Part shown: positions 42,848-52,473 of the stretch, piece after piece | How positions within the stretch are numbered: position 1 is the first letter of the stretch | How the letters are laid out: each line of letters opens with the position of its first letter | Assembly: GCF_013466425.1 (NCBI RefSeq) | Contig: NZ_CP059165.1 | Coordinates: 3,472,001 to 3,536,000, forward strand | Direction: 5' to 3' | Origin: Mycobacterium vicinigordonae | Lineage (GTDB): Bacteria > Actinomycetota > Actinomycetes > Mycobacteriales > Mycobacteriaceae | DNA length: 64,000 nucleotides | Position numbers and translations under genes: made by a program | The notes under the pieces: model-generated | What the model saw: only the letters and a program-made list of their open reading frames with translations | What the model was told of the DNA's origin: nothing | Database searches by the model: none

Positions 42848-43019
42848 TCAGCGTTGGTATGTGCCGGTGAGTTTGCCGCGTGCAATGACGTGTTCTTGCA
42901 TCGAGGCGGCTGTGGTTTTAACGGTGGCTGTGGTGTCGAGTCCGCTGGGCTAGTTGAGCACGAACAGCTGGAAGAGGTAGCGGTGCGGGCCGTGGCCTGG
43001 CGGCTTGGTCGTCAATCCT
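42848..43019 (-). pseudogene. C-terminal remnant of a PEBP (YbhB/Raf-kinase-inhibitor-like) gene
   Basis: Leftward translation gives PPGHGPHRYLFQLFVLN, an in-frame TAG, then PSGLDTTATVKTTAASMQEH and VIARGKLTGTYQR with a TGA at 42848-42850. These are the conserved GPHRY and HVIARGxLxGTY ends of the PEBP family. The N-terminal two thirds are missing and the transposase remnant abuts the 5' side, so an insertion probably destroyed the gene. Confidence 0.75.
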
Positions 43020-43652
43020 GACGCCGGTTGTCCGTGAATTCTGACGTCGCTGTGATCGCCTGCCGCCCCGCCGAGGACTCCGAAGGTGTGCACGTGGCGT
43101 TCGAAGAAGGCTTCTTGCCCGCCGGTCGCCGATGCTCGGTGAACAGCCTTGCCGGAGTAAGACATTCGCAGCGAGCACAGGTGGCAGGTGACGAGTTGGC
43201 CCGCGTAGCCGCACACCGATTTCGCCGAAATCCACTTCGGCTTCCCGGCCGGGCAGGTGCGTCTGCGGGACGAACACCCCGGGCGCGCCGCGACCGCATT
43301 CGATGCTGATCTCTAGCCGTGTGGCCACGTCGGCCCGCACCACCGGGTAGGACACATCGTCCATACCGTGCTCGGTGCCTAGCTGGTCGAAAATTCTTGT
43401 GACGGTGTGGCGTTGCTTGCGTGGCGCGTCGAGGTCGGCGCGCAGGATGTCGTCGATGACGGGTTTGAAGGCATCGAGTTTCGACGCCCTGGCCGGGTAG
43501 GCAACACGCTGGGGCGGCGATGCCGAGGCTATCGCTGCTTGCACCGTGCGCCATCCGACGCTGTGTTTGCGCTGAATCTCGCGACCGGATACGCCAGCGC
43601 GGGCGTCGCGGCGGATCGCCGCGTACAACTCAACTCGGGCGTTCCGAGGCAT
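43020..43652 (-). mobile_element. istA: IS21-family transposase (IstA) remnant, frameshifted
   Basis: The frame from 43652 gives an IstA N-terminus: VSGREIQRKHSVGWRTVQAA (HTH) and PRKQRHTVTRIFDQLGTEHG, then AEVDFGEIGVRLRG. Near 43210 the match shifts to another frame, LVTCHLCSLRMSYSGKAVHR and ASATGGQEAFFERHVHTFGV, the start of the catalytic core. The remaining catalytic region and IstB are absent. It is a dead insertion sequence flanked by the PEBP remnant and the marR 3' end. Confidence 0.85.
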
Positions 43653-44115
43653 CAGCGCCGGTGAAATTGGCCATCGCGGTGATCACCCGGGTCAGGTAGG
43701 TGCTGACCTCCTGCTGGGCAGACTCGTCGAGGCTGTCGGAGATCGTGGTGAGCGCCTCCACGAGCGGGCCGATCGCGGCCTGCGACCGGGCGTCGGTGGC
43801 GTCGGTGACTTCCAGGATGACTCTGCGGCGATCCGAGGGGTCGCGGCATCGGCGGACGTAACCAGCGCGTTCGAGCCGATCCGCCAGAACGGTGGCCGAC
43901 GCTGAGGACATTCTCATCCGCCGGCCCAGCTCGGCCGGCCCTGCCGGCGGCAGCCCTACCAGGTGATGTAATGCCGCTAAATCGTTGAGCGGCAATGTAA
44001 GTTCTCGGGCCATCAGCGCGTTGATGGGGCCTGCGAGCCGGACAATCTGGCCGACCAGGCCCGCCAAGTCGGTCCGGGTGGCGCTCACACCGGTCATCGC
44101 ATCATCCTTAGCCAT
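43630..44115 (-). CDS. MarR-family transcriptional regulator
   Basis: 161 residues. MarR winged helix: LPLNDLAALHHLVGLPPAGPAELGRRMRMSSASATVLADRLERAGYVRRCRDPSDRRRVILEVTD. The last residues (GADASERPS) run into the transposase remnant, so the original C-terminus may have been replaced. It is divergent from the glycosyltransferase; a perfect 14-bp palindrome lies between them. Confidence 0.88.
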   Translation of the reverse strand: MAKDDAMTGVSATRTDLAGLVGQIVRLAGPINALMARELTLPLNDLAALHHLVGLPPAGPAELGRRMRMSSASATVLADRLERAGYVRRCRDPSDRRRVILEVTDATDARSQAAIGPLVEALTTISDSLDESAQQEVSTYLTRVITAMANFTGADASERPS

Positions 44116-44124
44116 GTAATGTAA

Positions 44125-44138
44125 CTAGACATGTCTAG
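44125..44138. promoter_or_regulatory. Probable MarR operator
   Basis: CTAGACATGTCTAG is a perfect 14-bp palindrome 9 bp upstream of the marR ATG (44115) and 30 bp before the glycosyltransferase ATG. Binding there would repress both genes. Confidence 0.7.
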
Positions 44139-44167
44139 GTAAACCTACCGGAAATGGCTGCCCCTCG

Positions 44168-45340
44168 ATGCATGTTCTGTTCACCACGCCGCCAGCATCC
44201 GGGCATGTGTATCCGACGCTGCCGCTGGTCGAGGAACTCGTCGACCGCGGACACCGCGTCACCTACATCAGCGGGCCATCGCTGGCCACCGAACTCCGAC
44301 TGGCCGGAGCAGCGGTCGTCGACCTGGGCTGGGAACCCGACACCAGCGCACTGGCCACCACAGGGTTCACTGCCGAGACACTCAGTGCCGACCTGCGCGC
44401 GTTCCTGGCCGCGGCCCGCGCCCTCACCCCGCACCTGCTCGACATGCTCGCCGCCGCTCCACCTGACGTCGTGTGCGCCGACAGCGTTCCCCTCGGGACA
44501 CTGCTCGCCGGCATCTTCGAGGCACCGATGGTCTCGCTGGTCCCGACGTTGGCCACCAACACCGCGTTCACCCCGGCCGAGCTGATCGACGGATTCACCC
44601 CAGGCCATCCGGGCATGGCGCGCTACTTCGGCGAACTCACCGACTGGTTCACCTCCTACGGCCAGCCCGTTCCCAGTGGGCGCCACATCGACAGTGCGCC
44701 AAAGACGCCATCGTTGGTGTTCGTGCCGCGCATGTTTCAGATCGCCGGCGACACGTTCGATGACAGCTTTCACTTCATCGGCCCGTCGGTGCCGCAGCGC
44801 GCCCGCCAAACACCACCCTGGCAACCCCCGCCCAGCGGCGCACCTGTGCTGCTGGTGTCTCTGGGCACCGCGTTCAACAACCAACCCGACTTCTTCGCTT
44901 CGTGCGTAGATGTGTTCGCCGACAGCGCTTTTCACGTCGTGATGGCCCTCGGAAACCACATCGATCCCGCCCGCATCGGCACCCTGGCACCCAATATCGA
45001 AATTCACCGCCAGGTATCGCAGCTCGCGGTGCTGCGCCACGCGGCGGCGTTCATCACCCACGCGGGGATGGGCTCGGTCATGGAAGCGCTCTATCACCAG
45101 GTGCCTACCATCGCCGTTCCTCAAGTTCGCGAACAATCCGTCAACGCCGGCCGAATCCACCAACTGGGCCTCGGAGCGCAGATCGCCTCGCCAACCCCCG
45201 ATCACCTCTGGGACGTGACCGAATGCATCGCCGCCAACCCTGAAATACGCGCCAACCTCGCCGCCATGAAAAACGCCATCGACCAAGCCGGCGGCGCGGT
45301 CACCGGCGCCGATATCATCGGGACCGCCGCGACTCGGTAA
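44168..45340 (+). CDS. GT1 glycosyltransferase, macrolide/UGT type
   Basis: 390 residues with a GT-B fold. The N-terminus is HVLFTTPPASGHVYPTLPLVEEL. The nucleotide-sugar motif near the C-terminus is FITHAGMGSVMEALYHQVPTIAVPQVREQ, matching the PSPG-like region of MGT enzymes. Such enzymes glycosylate lipophilic or drug-like acceptors using UDP- or TDP-sugars. The divergent MarR gene and its operator suggest induction by an aromatic or antibiotic-like compound. Confidence 0.9.
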   Translation: MHVLFTTPPASGHVYPTLPLVEELVDRGHRVTYISGPSLATELRLAGAAVVDLGWEPDTSALATTGFTAETLSADLRAFLAAARALTPHLLDMLAAAPPDVVCADSVPLGTLLAGIFEAPMVSLVPTLATNTAFTPAELIDGFTPGHPGMARYFGELTDWFTSYGQPVPSGRHIDSAPKTPSLVFVPRMFQIAGDTFDDSFHFIGPSVPQRARQTPPWQPPPSGAPVLLVSLGTAFNNQPDFFASCVDVFADSAFHVVMALGNHIDPARIGTLAPNIEIHRQVSQLAVLRHAAAFITHAGMGSVMEALYHQVPTIAVPQVREQSVNAGRIHQLGLGAQIASPTPDHLWDVTECIAANPEIRANLAAMKNAIDQAGGAVTGADIIGTAATR

Positions 45341-45810
45341 GTCCACACCCCGAGGCGGGACATCGAGCACCCGGCCGACCCGAGCGCGCCCGCCCCGGTC
45401 ACCAACGGCGATGACACGTCACTCCCGGGCCTGACGCCAACATTCACGAATAATCAATCACGCACATTTCGCACCGGCGCCAACATTCACGAACAAACGA
45501 CGTCGAGATTGGTGCTCATAACCAGCCTGGGATGGGCCGCGGGCCGGCGTAGCCCTGTCGCTTGAAAGAACCATGTCCGGTGCACAGCTCTGCGCTGTTG
45601 CTGGCGGGGTGTAGGGCGCGCTCTGGCGGCGTCTGGGCGGCAGGTGCCATGGCGGTGGTATGACCGGCACCCGAGAACCGCGTCAGGCCAGCTGGCAGAT
45701 AAACACGCGCACGCGCACACTCCGGAGCTGGACTGGCCCTTCCTTCGATCATCATCGGTGTGCGACCGCGCGGCAGATGATGCGAAAGCGATCGCGTCGG
45801 TGTCTATCGC
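45341..45810. other. Intergenic region with a 16-bp direct repeat
   Basis: No credible gene. It contains CGCCAACATTCACGAA twice, at 45435-45450 and 45478-45493. The element may be leftover mobile-element end DNA, but no transposase frame is attached. Confidence 0.45.
45435..45493. repeat. Direct repeat, two 16-bp copies 43 bp apart
   Basis: CGCCAACATTCACGAA at 45435-45450 and again at 45478-45493, exact. Multiple short repeats near the ends are a habit of IS21-type elements, and an IS21 remnant lies 1.8 kb away, but the link is inference. Confidence 0.6.
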
Positions 45811-46860
45811 TTAGACGATGGGGACAGCGTCCTGGCCGGTCAACCGGCGCCGCATGAAATCGAGTCCGCCATCAACGATGAATGGGGCGTAGTGGGGGTT
45901 GGGATTAGAGATCAAGAAGACGAACCCGCTGTAAATCGAGGTGACGATCGGTTCGAGTTCTGCACCCGGCTTCTGCAGGGCGGCCGTCAGTTTGGCAAGA
46001 ATGGAATACGGGCCGAGGAAAAAGTTGCCCATTACCGCGGTGTAGACGGCCGTCTTGATCTGGCCTTCTTCGTCGTCGGAGTTCTCGGCGAAAATGTCGC
46101 CATGCCGGCACACTTCTTTCCAAAACGTCGGCGTATTTGTCAGGCGCTGGTCAGAAAGCCCCTGAGTGTTCTTGTCGGGGCCACCGGGAACGGCCCATTC
46201 TGCGACCTGATTCTTCTCGCGCCACGGATTGGCGTAGGCGAGAACACCTTTGAGGTCCGCGGCGCGCCAGTCAAGGGGTTGTCCGGGCTGGAGATACTGC
46301 GACCAGAACATGCTCCCGATTATGGCGCCTTGTGAATAGATCCCTAGGCCCCATGGTGTCCCGGCGGGGAAGGGCACCCCGTTGTCCATGGTGGTCGAGC
46401 CGACGAGCCGTGCGAGTTCTTCGACGCCGCTGGCGTTGTCGAAGGGAATCGCGCCGTTGTTGTATCCGATGGGCTGGTGGTGGCAGTGACCTTCTGCTTC
46501 CAGGCGCGTCGCGGTGTCGGCGACTGGGCCGGCGAACATGTTGGACATATGGCCTTCGACGGTGAAGAAAACCGGTTGAACTCCTGTCGGGCGCCGTCGA
46601 AAGCCCATGGCATATTCGGTTGGCAGATCTAGGACACCGACGACGAACTGCCCTGGTGTCAGTGCGCCGTCGGCGACGAGGCGTTTTTGCATTTCGGTGA
46701 CGGTGTCTTGCATCTGCTGATCGAAGATGTTGGTGTCGCGCAGACTGCCCGCATAGGAGCGAAAAGCAGCGCGCATGTATTTCTTTGCTTGTTGGACGGT
46801 CAGGTCGTGGGCACTGTGATCGCCCAAACCCCAGCCCACCCAAACGCCGTTGATCTGCAT
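45811..46860 (-). CDS. lysB: LysB-type mycolyl-arabinogalactan esterase
   Basis: 349 residues, similar to mycobacteriophage LysB. The N-terminus WVGWGLGDHSAHDLTVQQAK to MQKRLVADGALTPG resembles their recognition region. The catalytic part has VFFTVEGHMSNMFAGP, QPIGYNNGAIPFDNASG and the nucleophile elbow GIYSQGAIIG (Ser176). A His near the C-terminus (NPNPHYAPFIVDGG) could complete the triad. LysB cuts the ester between mycolic acids and arabinogalactan (family knowledge). No signal peptide is visible. The ATG overlaps the lysA TAA by one base, so the two are coupled. No other phage structural genes are present. Confidence 0.87.
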   Translation of the reverse strand: MQINGVWVGWGLGDHSAHDLTVQQAKKYMRAAFRSYAGSLRDTNIFDQQMQDTVTEMQKRLVADGALTPGQFVVGVLDLPTEYAMGFRRRPTGVQPVFFTVEGHMSNMFAGPVADTATRLEAEGHCHHQPIGYNNGAIPFDNASGVEELARLVGSTTMDNGVPFPAGTPWGLGIYSQGAIIGSMFWSQYLQPGQPLDWRAADLKGVLAYANPWREKNQVAEWAVPGGPDKNTQGLSDQRLTNTPTFWKEVCRHGDIFAENSDDEEGQIKTAVYTAVMGNFFLGPYSILAKLTAALQKPGAELEPIVTSIYSGFVFLISNPNPHYAPFIVDGGLDFMRRRLTGQDAVPIV

Positions 46861-48605
46861 TATTTCACCGGTTCTTCGGCCGGCGCGTTGGCCGTTGTCG
46901 GTGACGTTGTCGCCGGGCTCTTCGTCGGTGGTTGCTTCTTGGCCGCCGGCTTCTTGGCTGGTGACTTCTTCGGTGGTGACTTCTTCGCTGGTGACTTCTT
47001 CGCTGGCACTGCGCCGGCTCTGTTGTCCGCCGGTCCCGCCTCCCGAGTGCGAATCCCCAGTGTGGGAGCGATGAGTGCGGGCGCTTGCTGGGCAGACGGC
47101 ACGGCCGCTGGGCCGAACGCGAACAGCGCGTCCAACTTTTGCTTGAAGGCCACCAGGCCCTGGCAGTATTCTTCGCCGAATTGCTGCAGCCAGGCATTGG
47201 TGTCGACGTAGGAGCCGTCGGGGAAGTGGCCTTTGGCGACCGCTTCGACCTGAGACATCGCAAGTGGGTGGCCGACGAGATAGCTGATCGTCAGCATGAG
47301 GTTCCAGGCGTTGCCATCGATGTTGTAGATGAAGCCCAGTTCGGTCTCGACGGCTTTGCCGTCGGTAGCCAGAAAAGATCGAGATGGGCCCCGCTTCATG
47401 ACCTCGTTGTACATCGCCCGTTGTTCCTCCGCGGTCAAAGCGCCGACCGGAGCCGCGGGCGCCGCCGCGCTGTCGTCGGATTTTGTCGCTCCGGCGTTGA
47501 TGAGGGCCAGCAGGTCATCGCCCACCGCTTTGGCTTGGTTCCAGTACGCTGTGCGCACATCGAGGCCGTTGTAGCCACCGTTGATGGTGTAGGTGACGGC
47601 GCGGATGTCTCCCTTGTCGCAGTCATCGTTGATGAGGTTGTGCCCGCCGTGGCGAGCGACCCAGTACCAGGCGGCGCCGACTCCGGCCCATTTGATGTCG
47701 GCGAGGGACGTGGGATCGTTGACGAATTGGTTCGGATCCGCGATGAGGCCTTGGCGGAAAGCCCAAGCTCCGAATGCGGCGTAGTTCGACTGCCAGGTGA
47801 TTTGAATCCAGGATCGGCCTTTGTAGGCATCACCGGTGGGTCCGGCACCGTACTCTTCGGTCGTGTTGTAGTTGTCGGACTCTTCCCGGGTTTGCGCGAT
47901 GAACATGGCGATTCGATTGACGTTGACACACTGCGCCAAGGTCAGGCCCTCTACCAGGGTGGGGAAGATCTCGGCGCATTTGTCGGTGCTCAACCCGGTC
48001 GCTTTGACGAGCACGTCCACCTGCGCCGGCTGCTGGCTCGCCTTGAATTCCTTGAATTTCGAGAATCCGGTGGTTGTATCGATGAAGGTAGCGATGAATT
48101 CTTGGCAAATATCTTGGTTCTCGAAAGTGTGGTAACCCATCTGGAAATGCATCGAGTCATGGGGGGAGTCCCAGTCGTTGCCCCACCACACCATTTGAAT
48201 GCCTTTGTATGTGTAGTAATCGAGGAGCTCCCGCACACGCAACTCTTCGGGCTGCCAATTAGTGATTTCCGAGCCTTGCCAGCCAGCGGCCAGTTCCGGC
48301 ACTTTCGGACCCATGGGGTGGTCGTTCCAGTTGTAGTCGAAGGCGGTGGCGCCGAGGTGGTTACTCGTGCCGACACTATTGCCGTCGGTCCAGCTCGCCT
48401 CGTCGTTGTAGGCGGAATCGTTGTTCGCCGATTCCACGTACCAATTCAGGTCAGCCATGAATGCGGGAAGAATTGCCGCGGGAGCACCTTTCTGGAACTG
48501 CAGCGTCAGGGTCGTGCCCGGAATGGTGACGCGTGAACATTCTGATAGTGGAATGGAGACGAACGGCGCGGCGTTCGTGTCGGGGGGCCAACCGTTCTCA
48601 GTCAT
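46860..48605 (-). CDS. lysA: LysA-type endolysin: M15 peptidase plus GH19-like domain plus Lys-rich tail
   Basis: 581 residues from ATG 48605 (MTENGWPP). Residues about 70-185 look like an M15/VanY-type peptidase, with zinc-ligand pattern SNHLGATAFDYN and HDSMHFQM. Residues about 190-380 resemble a GH19 chitinase/lysozyme fold: REESDNYNTTEEYGAGP, GRSWIQITWQSNYAAFG. A third helical domain follows, then a tail with repeated PAKKSP units (about 535-565). Together it would cut peptidoglycan at peptide and glycan bonds. The frame upstream to 48662 is rejected because GGAAGC precedes 48605. The Lys-rich tail is not typical of phage LysA. Confidence 0.87.
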   Translation of the reverse strand: MTENGWPPDTNAAPFVSIPLSECSRVTIPGTTLTLQFQKGAPAAILPAFMADLNWYVESANNDSAYNDEASWTDGNSVGTSNHLGATAFDYNWNDHPMGPKVPELAAGWQGSEITNWQPEELRVRELLDYYTYKGIQMVWWGNDWDSPHDSMHFQMGYHTFENQDICQEFIATFIDTTTGFSKFKEFKASQQPAQVDVLVKATGLSTDKCAEIFPTLVEGLTLAQCVNVNRIAMFIAQTREESDNYNTTEEYGAGPTGDAYKGRSWIQITWQSNYAAFGAWAFRQGLIADPNQFVNDPTSLADIKWAGVGAAWYWVARHGGHNLINDDCDKGDIRAVTYTINGGYNGLDVRTAYWNQAKAVGDDLLALINAGATKSDDSAAAPAAPVGALTAEEQRAMYNEVMKRGPSRSFLATDGKAVETELGFIYNIDGNAWNLMLTISYLVGHPLAMSQVEAVAKGHFPDGSYVDTNAWLQQFGEEYCQGLVAFKQKLDALFAFGPAAVPSAQQAPALIAPTLGIRTREAGPADNRAGAVPAKKSPAKKSPPKKSPAKKPAAKKQPPTKSPATTSPTTANAPAEEPVK

Positions 48606-48684
48606 GCCACCGGCTTCCTTTCGTTTCGAGGTCAAGCATCGGATGGGTCGCGGAAACGGCACTCGGATCTGGCCAGTGGCCCGA

Positions 48685-51600
48685 TCAGGCGCTCCGAGCC
48701 TGCTCGCGGTGACCGCGTGGCCTGCGGGGTGCGCCGGGATCGCCGTAATTGTCGAGCCGAACGGGGATTGCGGCGATCACTGCGCCCAGTAACACCATCC
48801 AGGTGAGCGTGGGCAGGAGGTCCAGGATTGGTCGGCCTGCCGTGGTGCGCCACCAGACGTCGAAAACACTTTGCAGCAGTACCGCGCCCGTCGATATGCC
48901 GACGGCGCAGCTCGCGATCCCCCATGGATGCGCCCAGCCCGACAGTGAGAGCACGGTGAGGATCGCTACGGCAAGACCGGCGATCGCCGCGGAAGCGGTC
49001 CAGGCGTGAAACCACGGACCGGAACCGCCGAGCATCCAGGTGGCCTGCGGGCGCAACCATGCCGACCACGGCTGCGGGTGGGAGCTGGGCGTCGCGAACG
49101 CCGACAGGATCGTGGCGCCCAACAGCGCGACCGCCACAGCCCCCAAGGCGGTGCGGCGTGACCGGACGGTGCGGGGTATCGCCACTTGCGTCCTCGGGAC
49201 GACGACGTCGACGGAGCGCTTGTTCAACCAATGTGCGGCAGTAAGGATCATCACGGCCGCGGCGGCGAACGCCTCGAAGGGGACCGTCGGATAATCCGGC
49301 TGGACGGCGCGGCCCGAGTGCCACCGTGTGATTACTTGGTAGATGTGCGCCCCGCCGATCGCGGTCACAGCCACACCCAAGACTGCCGATGCGGCCCGAT
49401 ACCACCAGCGATCGGCGCTATCGAGTAGTTTGCGCCACTGAACGCGTCGATCATTGGACGTGTCGATCGTCTCTTTCAGAGTGCGCCAGTTCATTTCGAG
49501 TCGCACTGCCCGCAGCGTGATAACCGAACCGATCGTGATGAAGAGAAGTCCGTAGACGATGTGAAGCGGGCGGGGACTGTCGGACACACCGAGCAGCGCC
49601 GCGGATAACAGCACCGTCGCCAGCGCGAGCAACGCGCGTAGCGGATCGGCAACCAACGGCACAGGCACCGCCGCGGGCCGCAGCAACAGCAGCTGACCCA
49701 GCCATGCTGCCGATGTAGTGGGCCATCCCGAGGACCCAGCCGGCAATACCGCTCGGTAGAGCAGGGGCACGACACGTGACGCCAGCGCGAACCGGTATTG
49801 CGGACAGACCGCACCCAGTGTTTGTCCACCAACGGTCTCCGTCAGTGCGGCGTCGTTGGCCGCTCCGTGTCCAGTCAGTGTGGCGTCGGCGGCAATCGAA
49901 TCCTGGAGGTATTTGATGTCGACTCGGCGTTGCTCTTCTTGCTCGTCTAGCCGTGCGCGGAACTGCGCTTCAGTCTCGTGAGGCCGCTGAGTCGGTGGCG
50001 GCCGGGTGTCGCCCAGGATCCGAGTGATGGCGGCAGCGGCATCAAGTCGGCCCCACTGCCAGTCGTTGCGGCGCCAGTCAGTGAGGAGAAAGCCGCCGAA
50101 TCGACTCAACACATTGCCCGCTAGTTTGGCGTCAGCGGTGACCAAATTGTCGGGCGGCGCGTCGATCAGGCGGTGGATCGGTTGTCCACGGGTGCCTTTT
50201 CTGATCCAGGTCCGCAGCTGCACGGCACGAGCGGCGTCTGCCAGCACCGTCGTGTCGACCGCGGGTGTCTCATCACTGGTGATCCGATCGAAATTGATGA
50301 TCGATGCGGTATCGGGAACTCCGGTCAGTGCGAACAACATGGCGAGCTGGGCGACGCTGGCCAATTCCGGGCAGGTATAGAACAGCGCGTACACCGATTC
50401 CGTCCAATACCGCAGCGCCGGGGTCAGCGGTTGAGGCAACCGACAGACCTCATCGGAAATGACTTTCGAGGCACCGACGATTTCGTCGCGGGCGGACTTG
50501 AACGCCTCGGGTGCGACGTCACGAATTCGCCGCCCCGCCCCAGGTGGGAAGGGGCGAGCCTCCGATAGCGCCTGATAGAACAAGCTCTCGTCCTCGGTCG
50601 CGCCTCGTGCGCACAGCAGCCTTTCGAGTGCATCGCTAAGCGCCAGTTGGCGTTGGGTCTCCCAGCTCTCTTCCAGCCGCTGGCGTAGTGGGTATTTCGA
50701 GTGGTTAAGCGTGCGGGTGCGCAGCGGTTGTGCCAGAACCTCATCGATCGCGTGATGCTTAGCTTCGGCAAGTACTGTCAGCCATCGATAGAGCGTGAGC
50801 TTCCAGCCGCGCAGCGTTGCCGCGCACTCCGTCCGATCCGGGAGCAATGTGGCAAGCGCGTCGGTTTCGCCGGCGGCCAGCGCCTGTAGGAGATCTTCCA
50901 GGGCACGCACCCAGGCCAGTAGCACGCGGACCTGGTCGGCCAATGCGATCAGATCGTGGGGAATCAGCTCGTGGACTCCGGGCGCATTGTAGGCAGCGCT
51001 CACCTGGTTCTTGATCGTGAGCGCCTGTGCGGGATCTAGGGCGGTGTAGTCACCGCCGGCGTGTGGAGGTTGGCACAACTCGGCCCACGGGTTGGTGAGC
51101 AGCTGCGAGATCCATTCGGTGTCCGTCGTGATCCGGCACTGGGTATACGTTTGCGGGTCGATGAGCTCGGACAGAATTTCGGGACTGCGGCGCACCTGGT
51201 CGGCCAGCGCCTCCACCCTCCCGCGGATGGCCAGCACCGAATTGTTGTGCTCGAGAATCAGATTCAATTCGTCGTCGGAGGTTTCTGATCGCTGCTTGAG
51301 GCGCAGGCAGCGTTGGATGACGCGGACCCAGTTCAGGGCGGTGTCGTAATGCGCGGCATCGGTGCCGGCGTTCGGCGGTGTTGGCGGTTCAGGATCCAGG
51401 TAGAGCAAATACCGTTCCGAGGGATGGGCGGCGGGTGCCTGGGCGATGGCGCGAATGGCGCGGTCGATCGGAATGTTGTCGAAGATGCCGCCGTCGACAA
51501 CGTAGAACGGTTCACTGACCGGTTCATCACTGACCGGATCGTCGTGAGCGAAGGGGAACCATCTCGCGTAGGGGAAAGCCGTCGACATGTTGACCCCGAG

Positions 51601-52458
51601 TCCGGCCATCGGTGACTCGGGCCGCTGCTCAACGCTGCTGCCGCGCTTGATGTCTCCGTGGCTGGCGGGTTCAAAGTATGGCGGCAACGCCGGCGGGTCC
51701 TCAAGCTCGGGGTGGCTGGGTCTGATCGTGGTCGAAAAGATGCTGGCGGGCTCGAATGCGCCGGGGAATGAAGACGTCGCCCGAGCGGCCAGCGCCAGCC
51801 GGTCGAGCGCCGCGAGAATCTCGGCGTCGTCGTGGTCGGTGGTGGATGGGATGCCCCGGTAGCCTGATATGAGCGTTCCTTGGGTGGCCATGAAGGAGAA
51901 TCGCGCCCGGTTGGCGCGATCGGTCTTCGTCACATCGGCAAGCAGCGTGGCCGCCAACTCCACGCTGAGCCGCTTCGCGACAGTGCTCGCGCCGCCGCTG
52001 GCGAGTATGGCGTCCAGTGCTTGCCGCAGCACAGGAAAGAACTGTTCATCGCCGCGCAGTAACGACGGCGCGCGTCCAAAACCGGGTTTGCGCAGCAGTT
52101 CCCACATTCCGCCGTCACGGACCCAAGTGTCGTGCGCGACCGTATCGAGGACTGACCCGCAGGTCTGCGCCAGGCCGTACAACACCGCATTGAGCCCGCC
52201 CGCACTAGCGCCTGCCAGGATGTCAATTTCGACGGTGTTGTACTTCCTGGTGCGCGTCAGCAATTCCCGGTATTTGTCCGCCCGGATACCAGTGGCCGGC
52301 GAATCGGTCAAACACGCGCGACGGAAAAGGTCGATCTCAGTGACCGCGCCGCCGATCCACACCGCCAAGCTCACTCCGCCACGCATGGCCAGCGCGAGCC
52401 GCAGCGTACGCTGCGGGACCGCCTGGACCGCGGGTGCTTGAGCTGTCGATTCCGCCAT
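48685..52458 (-). CDS. Large patatin-like phospholipase with C-terminal membrane region
   Basis: 1257 residues. The patatin domain occupies about 20-360: LAMRGGVSLAVWIGGAVTEID (oxyanion glycines), GASAGGLN with Ser85, and VDGGIFDNIPIDRA with the catalytic Asp. This DUF3376-type architecture is known in actinobacteria. The middle is long and helical. The last about 330 residues contain roughly eight hydrophobic helices, so the enzyme is membrane-anchored. It should hydrolyse acyl esters of membrane lipids. lysA starts 79 bp after its stop on the same strand, and a 94-residue ORF ends 15 bp before its start, suggesting one operon. Confidence 0.88.
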   Translation of the reverse strand: MAESTAQAPAVQAVPQRTLRLALAMRGGVSLAVWIGGAVTEIDLFRRACLTDSPATGIRADKYRELLTRTRKYNTVEIDILAGASAGGLNAVLYGLAQTCGSVLDTVAHDTWVRDGGMWELLRKPGFGRAPSLLRGDEQFFPVLRQALDAILASGGASTVAKRLSVELAATLLADVTKTDRANRARFSFMATQGTLISGYRGIPSTTDHDDAEILAALDRLALAARATSSFPGAFEPASIFSTTIRPSHPELEDPPALPPYFEPASHGDIKRGSSVEQRPESPMAGLGVNMSTAFPYARWFPFAHDDPVSDEPVSEPFYVVDGGIFDNIPIDRAIRAIAQAPAAHPSERYLLYLDPEPPTPPNAGTDAAHYDTALNWVRVIQRCLRLKQRSETSDDELNLILEHNNSVLAIRGRVEALADQVRRSPEILSELIDPQTYTQCRITTDTEWISQLLTNPWAELCQPPHAGGDYTALDPAQALTIKNQVSAAYNAPGVHELIPHDLIALADQVRVLLAWVRALEDLLQALAAGETDALATLLPDRTECAATLRGWKLTLYRWLTVLAEAKHHAIDEVLAQPLRTRTLNHSKYPLRQRLEESWETQRQLALSDALERLLCARGATEDESLFYQALSEARPFPPGAGRRIRDVAPEAFKSARDEIVGASKVISDEVCRLPQPLTPALRYWTESVYALFYTCPELASVAQLAMLFALTGVPDTASIINFDRITSDETPAVDTTVLADAARAVQLRTWIRKGTRGQPIHRLIDAPPDNLVTADAKLAGNVLSRFGGFLLTDWRRNDWQWGRLDAAAAITRILGDTRPPPTQRPHETEAQFRARLDEQEEQRRVDIKYLQDSIAADATLTGHGAANDAALTETVGGQTLGAVCPQYRFALASRVVPLLYRAVLPAGSSGWPTTSAAWLGQLLLLRPAAVPVPLVADPLRALLALATVLLSAALLGVSDSPRPLHIVYGLLFITIGSVITLRAVRLEMNWRTLKETIDTSNDRRVQWRKLLDSADRWWYRAASAVLGVAVTAIGGAHIYQVITRWHSGRAVQPDYPTVPFEAFAAAAVMILTAAHWLNKRSVDVVVPRTQVAIPRTVRSRRTALGAVAVALLGATILSAFATPSSHPQPWSAWLRPQATWMLGGSGPWFHAWTASAAIAGLAVAILTVLSLSGWAHPWGIASCAVGISTGAVLLQSVFDVWWRTTAGRPILDLLPTLTWMVLLGAVIAAIPVRLDNYGDPGAPRRPRGHREQARSA

Positions 52459-52473
52459 CGCTGCTCCTTTGCC

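Noticed and set aside
47085..48536. 483-residue frame antisense to lysA
   Set aside because: A mirror frame produced by the codon bias of lysA; no domain recognised.
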